The notes beneath the pieces are model-generated. The model was not told the DNA's origin. It worked only from the letters and a program-made list of their open reading frames with translations, and made no database searches. DNA of 11,205 bases, taken from the NCBI GenBank assembly GCA_021827885.1, contig JAKAUD010000103.1, positions 1 through 11,205 of the forward strand, written 5' to 3'. The first letter of the stretch is position 1; each line of letters begins with the position of its first letter. The DNA is from Thermoplasmata archaeon (GTDB taxonomy: Archaea; Thermoplasmatota; Thermoplasmata; Thermoplasmatales; Thermoplasmataceae). This document shows, piece after piece, positions 5,497 to 11,205 of this stretch. A program made the position numbers and the translations under genes.

Positions 5497-7211
5497 CAGT
5501 ATTCCTCCGGTTTTGCATATTTTTTGTATTCCGCTGGCATTTCCTGGACAGGGACAACATTAAATGTCATTCCTTTGTCACTCTTGCTGATTTCAATGTT
5601 CTTCAGCCAGTTCTTGTCTTTCTTGGGAAAATCAATTCTGGCGTGTGCCCCCCTGCTCTCTTCCCTCATAATGGCAGCTCTCGTGATTGCCTCTGCCGCG
5701 ATGAGCATGTTTCCCAGTTCAAGGCACCCGAGAAGTCCGTGGTTGTATCTTACGGATCCGAGCGTCCCGACTTCCCTGTATTCCTGCTTCAATTGCTCTA
5801 TGATGGTTATAGCTTTTTCAAGTTCTTCCCTTGTCCTGACTATTCCCACATGATCACTCATTGCGGAAGTAAGCCTGTCAATGAATTCGTATGGATTCTT
5901 TCCGTCCTTCTTCAGGAAACTCCTGATTCTCGCTATTTCAGATTCGATTGCCTTTTTGTCTGCCCCTGTTTCATTTGCCTTCTTTGCATATGCCACAGCG
6001 CCTTCACCTGCCCTCCTTCCAAAGACAAGGATATCCGCAAGCGAGTTTCCCCCAAGCCTGTTAGCCCCATGAAGCCCTGACGCAACCTCTCCGGCAGCAA
6101 AAAGACCCTCAAGCGAACTATGGCCGGTTTCCGCATCCACTCTTATTCCGCCCATCTGGTAATGGACTGTTGGGGCAACCTCCATCTTCTCCTTTGTTAT
6201 GTCCACGCCGGCAAATTCCATGAATTGCATGTACATTGCTGGAAGTTTATGCTTGATATAATCGGCACCCTTGCTGGTAATATCCAGGTAAACCCCGCCG
6301 TGTTCTGTGCCACGGCCCTCCTGTATCTCTTTATAATTTGCCCTCGCGACGACATCTCTTGCATCAAGTTCCTTCTTCTGTGGGGAATATCTCAGCATGT
6401 ATCTTTCTCCCTTGCTGTTCAGGAGGATTCCGCCTTCTCCCCTGACCGCCTCTGTTATGAGCAGGCCCTTTACTCCGGGCGGATAAACCATTCCCGTTGG
6501 GTGAAACTGTATCATCTCCATATCTTTCAGGATAGCTCCTGCCTCATATGCAAGTCCCAATCCGTCTCCGGTTGATTCCCATGAATTTGATGTGACTTTG
6601 TATACTCGTCCACATCCGCCCGTGGCAATTATTACGGATTTTGCCTCAAAGTAGTGGAACTCTCCGGTATTCATCTTTATGCCGATTGCCCCGCATGCCT
6701 TCCCGTCTTTCACCACTACCTTTGTTATGTACATTTCATCAAAAAATTTGATATCTCTGTGAAGAACCTGGTCTTCCAGTGTCTTTATTATTTCAAGGCC
6801 GGTCCTGTCACCGACATGGCACAGCCTTCTGTATGTGTGTGCGCCGAATGCCCTCTGAAGTATTCTTCCATCGGGAGTCCTGTCAAATAAGGCTCCATAG
6901 TCCTCCAGCTCAAAAACTCTGTCGGGTGCCTCTTTGGCACATATCTCAGCCATTTTCCAGTTTGAAATATAAACGCCTTCCTCTATGATATCACCATAAT
7001 GAACCGTCCAGTTGTCCTGGGGATCAACATTTCCCAAGGCTGCCGCAATTCCTCCTTCAGCCATAACCGTGTGTGCCTTTCCGAGAAGTGATTTTGACAC
7101 CATCACAACGTCGAGCCCTGCATCCTTCACGGCGATAGAGGCTCTCATTCCAGCCCCTCCCGCACCAATAACCAGAACATCAGTTTTTACTACCTTGAAA
7201 GATTCTTCCAT
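5496..7211 (-). CDS. sdhA: Succinate dehydrogenase flavoprotein subunit
   Basis: This catalytic subunit oxidises succinate to fumarate in the TCA cycle; it is 571 residues from the ATG at 7211. Numbering here is from the TTG at 7223, four codons earlier. GAGGAG at 20-25 is the FAD dinucleotide fold, and His51 in KAHTVMAEGGIAAA is the expected covalent-FAD histidine. Later segments include IIATGGCGRVY, QFHPTG, TEAVRGEGG and the dicarboxylate-site HGANRLGGNSL with its arginine. The C-terminal helical domain contains GCLELGNML and REESRGAHAR. The ATG at 7211 is preferred because GGTGA sits five nt upstream. The TTG at 7223 and GTG at 7220 fall in or before that site. It is the first gene of sdhABCD. 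Fumarate reductase in reverse is possible, but the operon has aerobic-type context. Confidence 0.95.
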   Translation of the reverse strand: MEESFKVVKTDVLVIGAGGAGMRASIAVKDAGLDVVMVSKSLLGKAHTVMAEGGIAAALGNVDPQDNWTVHYGDIIEEGVYISNWKMAEICAKEAPDRVFELEDYGALFDRTPDGRILQRAFGAHTYRRLCHVGDRTGLEIIKTLEDQVLHRDIKFFDEMYITKVVVKDGKACGAIGIKMNTGEFHYFEAKSVIIATGGCGRVYKVTSNSWESTGDGLGLAYEAGAILKDMEMIQFHPTGMVYPPGVKGLLITEAVRGEGGILLNSKGERYMLRYSPQKKELDARDVVARANYKEIQEGRGTEHGGVYLDITSKGADYIKHKLPAMYMQFMEFAGVDITKEKMEVAPTVHYQMGGIRVDAETGHSSLEGLFAAGEVASGLHGANRLGGNSLADILVFGRRAGEGAVAYAKKANETGADKKAIESEIARIRSFLKKDGKNPYEFIDRLTSAMSDHVGIVRTREELEKAITIIEQLKQEYREVGTLGSVRYNHGLLGCLELGNMLIAAEAITRAAIMREESRGAHARIDFPKKDKNWLKNIEISKSDKGMTFNVVPVQEMPAEYKKYAKPEEY

Positions 7212-7267
7212 AACATTCACCAAATATTACAATGGGTTTTATGAGGGTATTCTGTCATGCAATTAAA

Positions 7268-7288
7268 TCTTTTTAACCGTTTTTATAC
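7268..7288 (-). promoter_or_regulatory. sdhABCD promoter region with two TATA-like boxes
   Basis: On the - strand GTATAAAAACGG and GGTTAAAAAG lie in tandem. They predict transcription starts near 7259 or 7247 and a leader of about 36-48 nt, consistent with the ribosome site before the sdhA ATG. Which box is used cannot be told from sequence. Confidence 0.45.
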
Positions 7289-7304
7289 TGTGTTTCCCTT
7301 GGTT

Positions 7305-7318
7305 TTTTGTTAACAAAA
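7305..7318. promoter_or_regulatory. 14-bp perfect palindrome upstream of sdhA, possible operator
   Basis: TTTTGTTAACAAAA is a perfect palindrome about 17 bp upstream of the sdh TATA boxes. Immediately to its right lies a + strand TATA-like stretch (GTATATATTC at 7321-7330). The position suits a regulator or activator site, but no binding protein is known from the sequence. Confidence 0.35.
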
Positions 7319-7457
7319 CAGTATATATTCTTTGCCCATTTCTGACAGGAAATAAGAATTCGTGAGATTTTTCCTGTTTTCATGGAATATCACGTATGGC
7401 ACGATGTGGATGAAATCAGGAGCAGGCACAGTGTTGAGAGACCATCTGCATGAATAG

Positions 7458-7475
7458 ATCACTTAATTATGTGAT
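7458..7475 (+). promoter_or_regulatory. Promoter of the GtrA-like gene with an overlapping palindrome
   Basis: ATCACTTAA and TTATGTGAT form an 18-bp palindrome with one mismatched pair out of nine. Its AT-rich centre, TTAATTAT, is a TATA-like box centred about 26 nt before the ATG at 7493, so the message may be leaderless. A dimeric regulator bound here would block TBP. Confidence 0.4.
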
Positions 7476-7492
7476 GTGCATTGCAGAGGAGA

Positions 7493-7924
7493 ATGGGACA
7501 ATTCATTGAAAAAAATGCGAGAAGGAGCGCCAAATTCTTTATTGTTGGAGGGCTCAGTTTCGTTATATCCGAGGCTTTGCTGGTTCTTTTCATTTATTTT
7601 ACATCGTATGAATATATTGTTGAGGTGGAGGTGCTTGCAACAGCTACGGCCGTGGCATTCGGCTTTTACCTTAATGAAATATGGACGGCTAGCGGCCATG
7701 GTTGGCATGGCGGCGGAAAAAGAGGATTCCTATCAAGGCTGGCCAAATTTGAATTCATCAGTATTTTAGGATCAGCCGAATCTGTCCTGCTCCAGCTTTT
7801 CCTTCTGTATAGGTTTAATTTAACGCCATTGATCGGAAATGTCCTTGGTTCCACAATTGCTGCACCAATCAACTATGCCGTAAGCATGCTGATCGTGTGG
7901 AAAATAAACCCACTCAAGGAATAA
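7493..7924 (+). CDS. GtrA-like family small membrane protein
   Basis: The 143-residue protein has four predicted membrane helices at about 14-36, 42-62, 88-107 and 112-136. KFFIVGG at 14-20 and Asn61 in GFYLNEIWTAS are typical of the first half of the GtrA/DPMS-like family. PINYAVSMLIVW at 125-136 matches its closing helix. GtrA-like proteins are thought to help move lipid-linked sugars across membranes or to assist polyprenyl-phosphate glycosyltransferases. No glycosyltransferase lies next to it here, so its partner is unknown. A glycine- and histidine-rich loop (SGHGWHGGGKRG) sits between helices 2 and 3. The ATG at 7493 has a TATA box at leaderless distance; a TTG at 7481 is an alternative start. 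Confidence 0.82.
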   Translation: MGQFIEKNARRSAKFFIVGGLSFVISEALLVLFIYFTSYEYIVEVEVLATATAVAFGFYLNEIWTASGHGWHGGGKRGFLSRLAKFEFISILGSAESVLLQLFLLYRFNLTPLIGNVLGSTIAAPINYAVSMLIVWKINPLKE

Positions 7925-7925
7925 A

Positions 7926-8477
7926 TCACGAATCAGGATAATGGTAATTTGTATTCATGAACTCAAAGAGAATCTCATCCTGATAACCTGCATCAGGTGC
8001 ATAGGAGTGCTTGGTGTATTTGCCAATTATATTAAATCCATTATTCTCAAGAACCTTCTTTGATGCAATGTTGCTATCAAACACGCTGGCAATAAGCTTT
8101 CTCAGGTTCAAGACATTGAATGAATAATCCATCAACAGCTTCAGGGCTTCAGTAGCAAACCCGTTTCCCCAGAAGGTTTTTCCGTACATGTAGCCGACGG
8201 TTGCAAATCCGTTCTTGAAGTCTATATTATGTAGGCCAATCAAGCCCAGCAACTGGTCGGTTTCCAGGTTTATCACTGGGAATACCCTGTTTCTATTTGC
8301 GTCCCTGCACAGGTTGTCATACCATTCATATTCCCCGCTGAGGTACCAAATACTGCTGGGGGTTCTCAAAAACCTGTTCACCTCTGGATCGTTAATCATG
8401 GCATAAATCTCAGGAATATTTTCCCTTTCCATTACTGCCAATCCAATTCTCTCACTCTTCTTGATGAATATCCTCAT
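7926..8477 (-). CDS. GNAT acetyltransferase, RimJ/RimL type
   Basis: The 183-residue cytosolic protein has one GNAT domain covering nearly its whole length. VGYMYGKTFWGNGFATEALK at 94-113 contains the acetyl-CoA pyrophosphate loop (W-G-N-G-F-A, the R/Q-x-x-G-x-G/A motif). The following NLRKLIASVFDSNIASKKVLENNGF is the usual motif B (N-x-A-S-x-x-V-L-E-x-x-G-F). RimJ/RimL-like enzymes acetylate protein N-termini or small amines; the substrate here is unknown. The ATG at 8477 follows the purine-rich GAGGATGGGGAG. The stop codon lies one base from that of the convergent GtrA-like gene, so the two genes leave no room for separate terminators. Confidence 0.87.
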   Translation of the reverse strand: MRIFIKKSERIGLAVMERENIPEIYAMINDPEVNRFLRTPSSIWYLSGEYEWYDNLCRDANRNRVFPVINLETDQLLGLIGLHNIDFKNGFATVGYMYGKTFWGNGFATEALKLLMDYSFNVLNLRKLIASVFDSNIASKKVLENNGFNIIGKYTKHSYAPDAGYQDEILFEFMNTNYHYPDS

Positions 8478-8712
8478 CTCCCCATCCTCAACAGCATCTC
8501 AAAAATCAATGAGAAATCTACATAATAAATTTCTGGTTCCCCTTTGTAGAAATACTTTCAGATGGGTTATTTTCCGTTAATAAACAGGTAAACAGAAAAC
8601 GCTTCGGGAATTCGCAAGTTATCAAGGCTGATCTCATATGGGAAAAATGACCGAATAACATTCAAAAATGACACTGGAAGAGCATATCAATTTTTTTATG
8701 GTGTATCAAATC

Positions 8713-8720
8713 AAATATAC
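8713..8720 (+). promoter_or_regulatory. TATA box of the ArsR-trm56 operon
   Basis: AAATATAC is centred about 25 nt before the ATG at 8741 and no ribosome site precedes that ATG, so a leaderless transcript is predicted. A second TATA-like GCTATATAGG at 8728-8737 is too close to the start codon to serve it. Confidence 0.45.
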
Positions 8721-8740
8721 CCTTATGCTATATAGGTTGC

Positions 8741-9244
8741 ATGGCTAGCAGAATTAAAGTCGTCAATGATCCGGGAGAATTAGTTTCCATATTCCATGCA
8801 GCAGATTCAGAGGTCAAGAGGAAATTGTTGCTTGATCTTTCCATGAGCTGGATCACAATGCCAATCATTCAGGAGCGCTATGGCACAGAGGGGAAGAAAG
8901 CCCTTCATTACCTTGATAAGATAAAGATGATAGAAAGCCAGTGGATAACTGGTGAAAACGGGCCCGAAAAGGCATACCACACATACTATACAAATGTTCA
9001 GATAAATTTAATGGGTACAATGAGCGAGCTTGCGGACATCATCTATGCAACCACAATTTCAGGATCCAAGCTGAATGAATACGAGGAAAAGATAGTTGGC
9101 ATGATGAAGGACAATGAGGGCGTATTCCTTGGCGATGCTGCTACAAATCTGGATATTTCACAGACACTTTTAAGAGGACTCGTGAAAAGATCCTCCCTTA
9201 TACAGATCAAAGGCTACAAAATCGAGCGTGTAGATACAGAGTAG
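8741..9244 (+). CDS. Archaeal ArsR-type winged-helix regulator (PF09824-like)
   Basis: The 167-residue protein begins MASRIKVVNDPGELV. The opening R-I-K-V-V-N-D-P, PEKAYHTYY at 75-83 and SQTLLRGLVKRSS near 144-156 match, from memory, the archaeal ArsR-like family PF09824/COG1777. Residues about 25-70 look like a first winged helix (KRKLLLDLSMSW...ERYGTEGKKALHYLDKIKMIES) and about 115-165 like a second (GDAATNLDISQTLLRGLV). The second half has no metal-binding cysteine pair, so metal sensing of the ArsR kind is unlikely. Its target and ligand are unknown. It lies six nt before trm56 and is probably cotranscribed with it, so a link to RNA metabolism rather than a DNA-binding repressor role is possible but unproven. 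Confidence 0.8.
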   Translation: MASRIKVVNDPGELVSIFHAADSEVKRKLLLDLSMSWITMPIIQERYGTEGKKALHYLDKIKMIESQWITGENGPEKAYHTYYTNVQINLMGTMSELADIIYATTISGSKLNEYEEKIVGMMKDNEGVFLGDAATNLDISQTLLRGLVKRSSLIQIKGYKIERVDTE

Positions 9245-9250
9245 GAGCAG

Positions 9251-10309
9251 ATGCCCGAAAACAGGCGTTTAGAAATACTGAGAATAGGGCACAGGCCCGA
9301 GAGGGATAAGCGGATTACCACCCATGTTGCACTAACCGCAAGAGCATTCGGTGCTTCCGGGATATATATCGACACAAAGGATCCATCCATAGAGGAAAAC
9401 ATTTCTGCGGTTAGCAGGAATTTTGGTGGATCATTCTTCATCAAGACAGGCGTTAATCCAAAGGAAGTTTATGAAAGGCCAAATTTAGTCAAGATTCACC
9501 TGACCATGTATGGAATTCCAATTGGGAAAGTTGTGGAAAAGATAAGGAGCAGCATGCAGCAAAGTGATATGATAATTATAGTAGGGGCAGAGAAGGTGCC
9601 TTTCTGGGCATATGAGATAAGCGATTTCAACGTATCAATCACCTCACAGCCCATCAGCGAGGTATCAGCACTTGCAATTCTAATGGATAGAATAATGGAT
9701 GGAAAGGAACTGGATAATGACATGAAAGGAATGAGAAGGGTTGTGCCAATGGAAAAGGGGAAAAGAGTTGATTATATTCCGGATGGAGAGGAATGCTTTC
9801 TCATTCTGCAGAGGAATAATGCAGACCAGAAGTTAATCGATCACGTTATAACTGTGGAGAAACTTGCGACCAGAATCGCTGAAAAATGCAATGCAAACGT
9901 GGATCTTGTCAGGGCTGGTGCCCTTCTTCACGATATTGGAAGGACAATCGCCCACGGCATTGATCACGCGGTAAAGGGGGCCGAAATATTGAGGAGGGCA
10001 AGGGTATCAGATTCCATCGTGAATATTGTTGAACGGCACACAGGTGCAGGCATTACCCCGGCAGAGGCCTTTAAATTGGGACTGCCGGAAAGAAGCTATG
10101 TGCCGGATACTATTGAAGAAAAGATTGTTGCCCAGGCCGATAATTTGGTAAGCGGAAATAGAATAATCACACTTCAGGAAACAATTGAGAACTATGAAAG
10201 GAAGAACCTGCATGAGGCGGCGGAAAGAATTATCCTGCTTAATGCAGAAATTGAAAAACATTGCGATTTAAGCATTGCAGAAATTGCCTCAAATTTGAAA
10301 AATGAATAG
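9251..10309 (+). CDS. trm56: tRNA (cytidine-56-2'-O)-methyltransferase fused to an HD hydrolase domain
   Basis: The 352-residue protein has two parts. Residues 1 to about 175 are archaeal Trm56, a SPOUT methyltransferase that 2'-O-methylates C56 in the tRNA T-loop. ILRIGHRPERDKRITTHVAL at 9-28, TARAFGA at 29-35, VGAEKVP at 111-117 and SQPISEVSALA at 132-142 form the knotted S-adenosylmethionine site. The last motif is QPHSEV in the homologues I recall, so Ile135 is a deviation. Residues about 190-345 are an HD phosphohydrolase domain of the archaeal TIGR00295 type, with His198, His227-Asp228 (LLHDIGR), His239, His263 (ERHTGAGIT) and Asp297 (AQADNLVSG) as metal ligands, all intact. Stand-alone Trm56 is about 180 residues, so this is a fusion. 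GGAG sits five nt before the ATG. The HD substrate is unknown; a nucleotide or a tRNA end is plausible. Confidence 0.92.
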   Translation: MPENRRLEILRIGHRPERDKRITTHVALTARAFGASGIYIDTKDPSIEENISAVSRNFGGSFFIKTGVNPKEVYERPNLVKIHLTMYGIPIGKVVEKIRSSMQQSDMIIIVGAEKVPFWAYEISDFNVSITSQPISEVSALAILMDRIMDGKELDNDMKGMRRVVPMEKGKRVDYIPDGEECFLILQRNNADQKLIDHVITVEKLATRIAEKCNANVDLVRAGALLHDIGRTIAHGIDHAVKGAEILRRARVSDSIVNIVERHTGAGITPAEAFKLGLPERSYVPDTIEEKIVAQADNLVSGNRIITLQETIENYERKNLHEAAERIILLNAEIEKHCDLSIAEIASNLKNE

Positions 10310-10363
10310 GTGTATCCACAATATTCCTTAATTTTTGTTCTTGAGGCTAAAAAAGCCAGGCGA

Positions 10364-10426
10364 TCAGAAGGAACTCGCCATCTCATAATTATTCCAACGT
10401 TTTTTCAGTGATGGGATAAACTCCAT
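10364..10426 (-). CDS. Possible 20-residue micro-ORF with own promoter and ribosome site
   Basis: On the - strand a TATA-like AATTAATATA (10470-10461) is followed, about 25 nt on, by GGAGG (10438-10434). Seven nt later an ATG opens a 20-codon frame (MEFIPSLKKRWNNYEMASSF). A short GGCT/AGCC hairpin with a T-run (10357-10345 read on -) follows. I recognise no homologue. The strength of the case is the correct spacing of all elements; such a short frame can arise by chance. Confidence 0.25.
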   Translation of the reverse strand: MEFIPSLKKRWNNYEMASSF

Positions 10427-10516
10427 TCGCGTTCCTCCAGATCATAATCTTTAGGTTTTGTATATTAATTTGCGACTGTAATCTTTTTGCTTGCTTTCAT
10501 CATCATTCTTACGAAA

Positions 10517-10527
10517 GGGAAATTCCC
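10517..10527. repeat. Short perfect inverted repeat before the tRNA promoter
   Basis: GGGAA and TTCCC flank a single A, just seven bases before the BRE/TATA of the tRNA pair. It may be incidental. Confidence 0.3.
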
Positions 10528-10533
10528 GATCGC

Positions 10534-10545
10534 AAAGGTTAAAAG
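10534..10545 (+). promoter_or_regulatory. BRE/TATA promoter of the tRNA-Asn/tRNA-Met pair
   Basis: AAAGGTTAAAAG has its TATA core centred about 27 nt before the first base of tRNA-Asn, the usual archaeal distance. AAAGG and CCTTT (10546-10550) also flank the core as an inverted repeat. The 11-mer AAAGGTTAAAA recurs at 311-321. Confidence 0.6.
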
Positions 10546-10569
10546 CCTTTCCTCATTTTCGTAAAGCCT

Positions 10570-10642
10570 GCCGTTGTAGCTTAGCTGGTAGAGCACTCGG
10601 CTGTTAACCGAGCGGTCATCGGTTCAAATCCGATCAACGGCG
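10570..10642 (+). tRNA. tRNA-Asn (anticodon GTT)
   Basis: A complete 73-nt cloverleaf is visible. Acceptor GCCGTTG pairs with CAACGGC, followed by discriminator G. The D arm is GCTTAGCTGGTAGAGC. The anticodon stem CTCGG/CCGAG closes the loop CTGTTAA with anticodon GTT. The T arm ATCGG/CCGAT closes TTCAAAT. There is no intron and CCA is not encoded. Confidence 0.97.
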
Positions 10643-10645
10643 TTT

Positions 10646-10719
10646 GGGGCTGTAGCTTAGCTAGGTAGAGCGCCTGGCTCATAACCAGGTGGTCATTGGT
10701 TCAAATCCGATCAGCCCCA
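10646..10719 (+). tRNA. tRNA-Met (anticodon CAT), probably elongator
   Basis: A complete 74-nt cloverleaf begins three bases after tRNA-Asn. Acceptor GGGGCTG pairs with CAGCCCC, followed by discriminator A. Anticodon stem CCTGG/CCAGG closes CTCATAA, and the T arm ATTGG/CCGAT has one T-G pair. A G1-C72 pair and a stem without three consecutive G-C pairs argue against the initiator. A tRNA-Ile2 whose CAT wobble base is modified cannot be fully excluded. It is probably cotranscribed with tRNA-Asn. Confidence 0.93.
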
Positions 10720-11068
10720 TTCACGTTCAGCTGAGGAGGAAATCTTCCATTTCAATAGGGGGAGAAGTATGCGAGCCACCATTTAAACCATCGAATACCG
10801 GGAAAGAAATTCATCTCCGATAATATTTTTCACCAGAAACGTTTTGCATTTATCATTGTCAGATATCTCTCTCAGTGGGTTACAGCTCCACCTCATTTAT
10901 TGGAGTTTTCAATCAATATAAGAATAATTATTTAGCAACAAACTATTATTCAAACTGTTAGAAGTTTTTACACCCCGATATAAAAATCAATGCTTTTTGT
11001 TTTATTAAATACCCCAGGATTGATCGCCATAGGTATTTCTACAACTTTGTATCCTCATTCCAATTGCG
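10720..11068. other. Gene-free AT-rich region between tRNA-Met and a mobile-element end
   Basis: I see no convincing coding frame, RNA gene or repeat array here. A weak hairpin, CTCCA (10886-10890) with TGGAG (10901-10905) followed by TTTTC, could end + strand transcription. TATA-like GATATAAAAATC at 10977-10988 has no gene after it. The stretch may be flank or debris next to the tRNA genes, which are common integration sites. Confidence 0.5.
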
Positions 11069-11081
11069 AGTGTGGGACACT
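11069..11081. repeat. Small inverted repeat beside a transposase-like stop codon
   Basis: AGTGT and ACACT flank GGG. It lies four bases beyond the stop codon of the - strand reading frame at the window edge, where a terminal repeat of an insertion sequence would be expected. The boundary is a guess without the other end. Confidence 0.3.
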
Positions 11082-11084
11082 ATT

Positions 11085-11204
11085 CTAAGATCTCCCCATA
11101 TTGAACAGATTGTGCCACACGCCGTTGCAGAATAGCGCATTATCTATTCGATCATCTCTTCTCTGTGCAATGTTCCAGCCTAGCATCTTCTTGTCTGCGG
11201 CGAA
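11085..11204 (-). CDS. Transposase-like C-terminal fragment, cut by window edge
   Basis: The - strand frame is open from the window edge to a TAG at 11087-11085, giving 39 residues (FAADKKMLGWNIAQRRDD... ending in WHNLFNMGRS). The closing N-A-L-F-C-N-x-V-W-H-N-L-x-N-M is reminiscent of the tails of archaeal IS transposases, but I cannot name the family and no DDE residue is visible. An adjacent short inverted repeat and the position next to a tRNA pair agree with an insertion sequence. It could also be the end of an ordinary gene. Confidence 0.4.
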   Translation of the reverse strand, partial: FAADKKMLGWNIAQRRDDRIDNALFCNGVWHNLFNMGRS

Positions 11205-11205
11205 T

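Noticed and set aside
5524..7266. Several + strand frames of 60-150 codons opposite sdhA
   Set aside because: They are antisense to a fully convincing SdhA, overlap each other and show no family features.
7382..7453. 23-residue + strand frame between the sdh promoter and the GtrA-like gene
   Set aside because: No ribosome site precedes its ATG and the nearest TATA-like stretch is about 55 nt away; nothing else supports it.
10007..10386. Two - strand frames of 84 and 64 codons at the end of trm56
   Set aside because: They are antisense to the intact HD domain and extend past its end only by chance.
1..11205. CRISPR array, riboswitch or rRNA
   Set aside because: No regularly spaced direct repeats and no conserved rRNA or aptamer motif were seen by eye.

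Overview
The window looks like a chromosomal segment of a thermoacidophilic euryarchaeon of the Thermoplasmata/Thermoplasmatales type. Evidence: archaeal-only families (the tRNA Cm56 methyltransferase Trm56 and the PF09824-type ArsR regulator), TATA boxes about 25 nt before start codons with several apparently leaderless genes, GGAGG/GGTGA ribosome sites only inside operons, moderate GC, and an actinobacterial-like (Sdh1-type) succinate dehydrogenase. No species is assigned.

Layout. Bases 1-127 are the right end of an IS200/IS605-type element: the last 35 codons of tnpB plus a 7-bp hairpin. Then come a short gene-free stretch, a 66-residue Sm-like/SH3-barrel-like protein (344-544, +) and an MscS-type mechanosensitive channel (633-1529, -). 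Next, 1645-3827 (+) is a two-gene sulfur operon: a short cystathionine beta-synthase and an overlapping cystathionine gamma-lyase, together the reverse transsulfuration route from homocysteine to cysteine. It ends in a 9-bp hairpin that also covers the end of the convergent succinate dehydrogenase operon sdhABCD (7211 down to 3828, -). The sdh genes overlap or nearly abut and have strong ribosome sites. The anchor SdhC carries conserved Cys/His residues like those of the mycobacterial Sdh1 class, and SdhD is a two-helix peptide of 56 residues.

After a palindrome-rich divergent promoter region come a GtrA-like membrane protein (7493-7924, +) and a convergent RimJ/RimL-type acetyltransferase (7926-8477, -). 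Then there is a two-gene unit (8741-10309, +) of an ArsR-type regulator and Trm56 fused to an HD metal-hydrolase domain. The right part holds tandem tRNA-Asn(GTT) and tRNA-Met(CAT) genes 3 nt apart, about 350 nt without a gene, and at the window edge the C-terminal 39 codons of a transposase-like reading frame on the - strand.

The core of the window is housekeeping metabolism (succinate oxidation, cysteine supply, tRNA modification), bounded on both sides by mobile-element ends. The most interesting points are the Sdh1-like complex with a probable membrane-embedded Fe-S site, the Trm56-HD fusion, and several start-site palindromes. No clearly new multi-gene defence or mobile system is visible.
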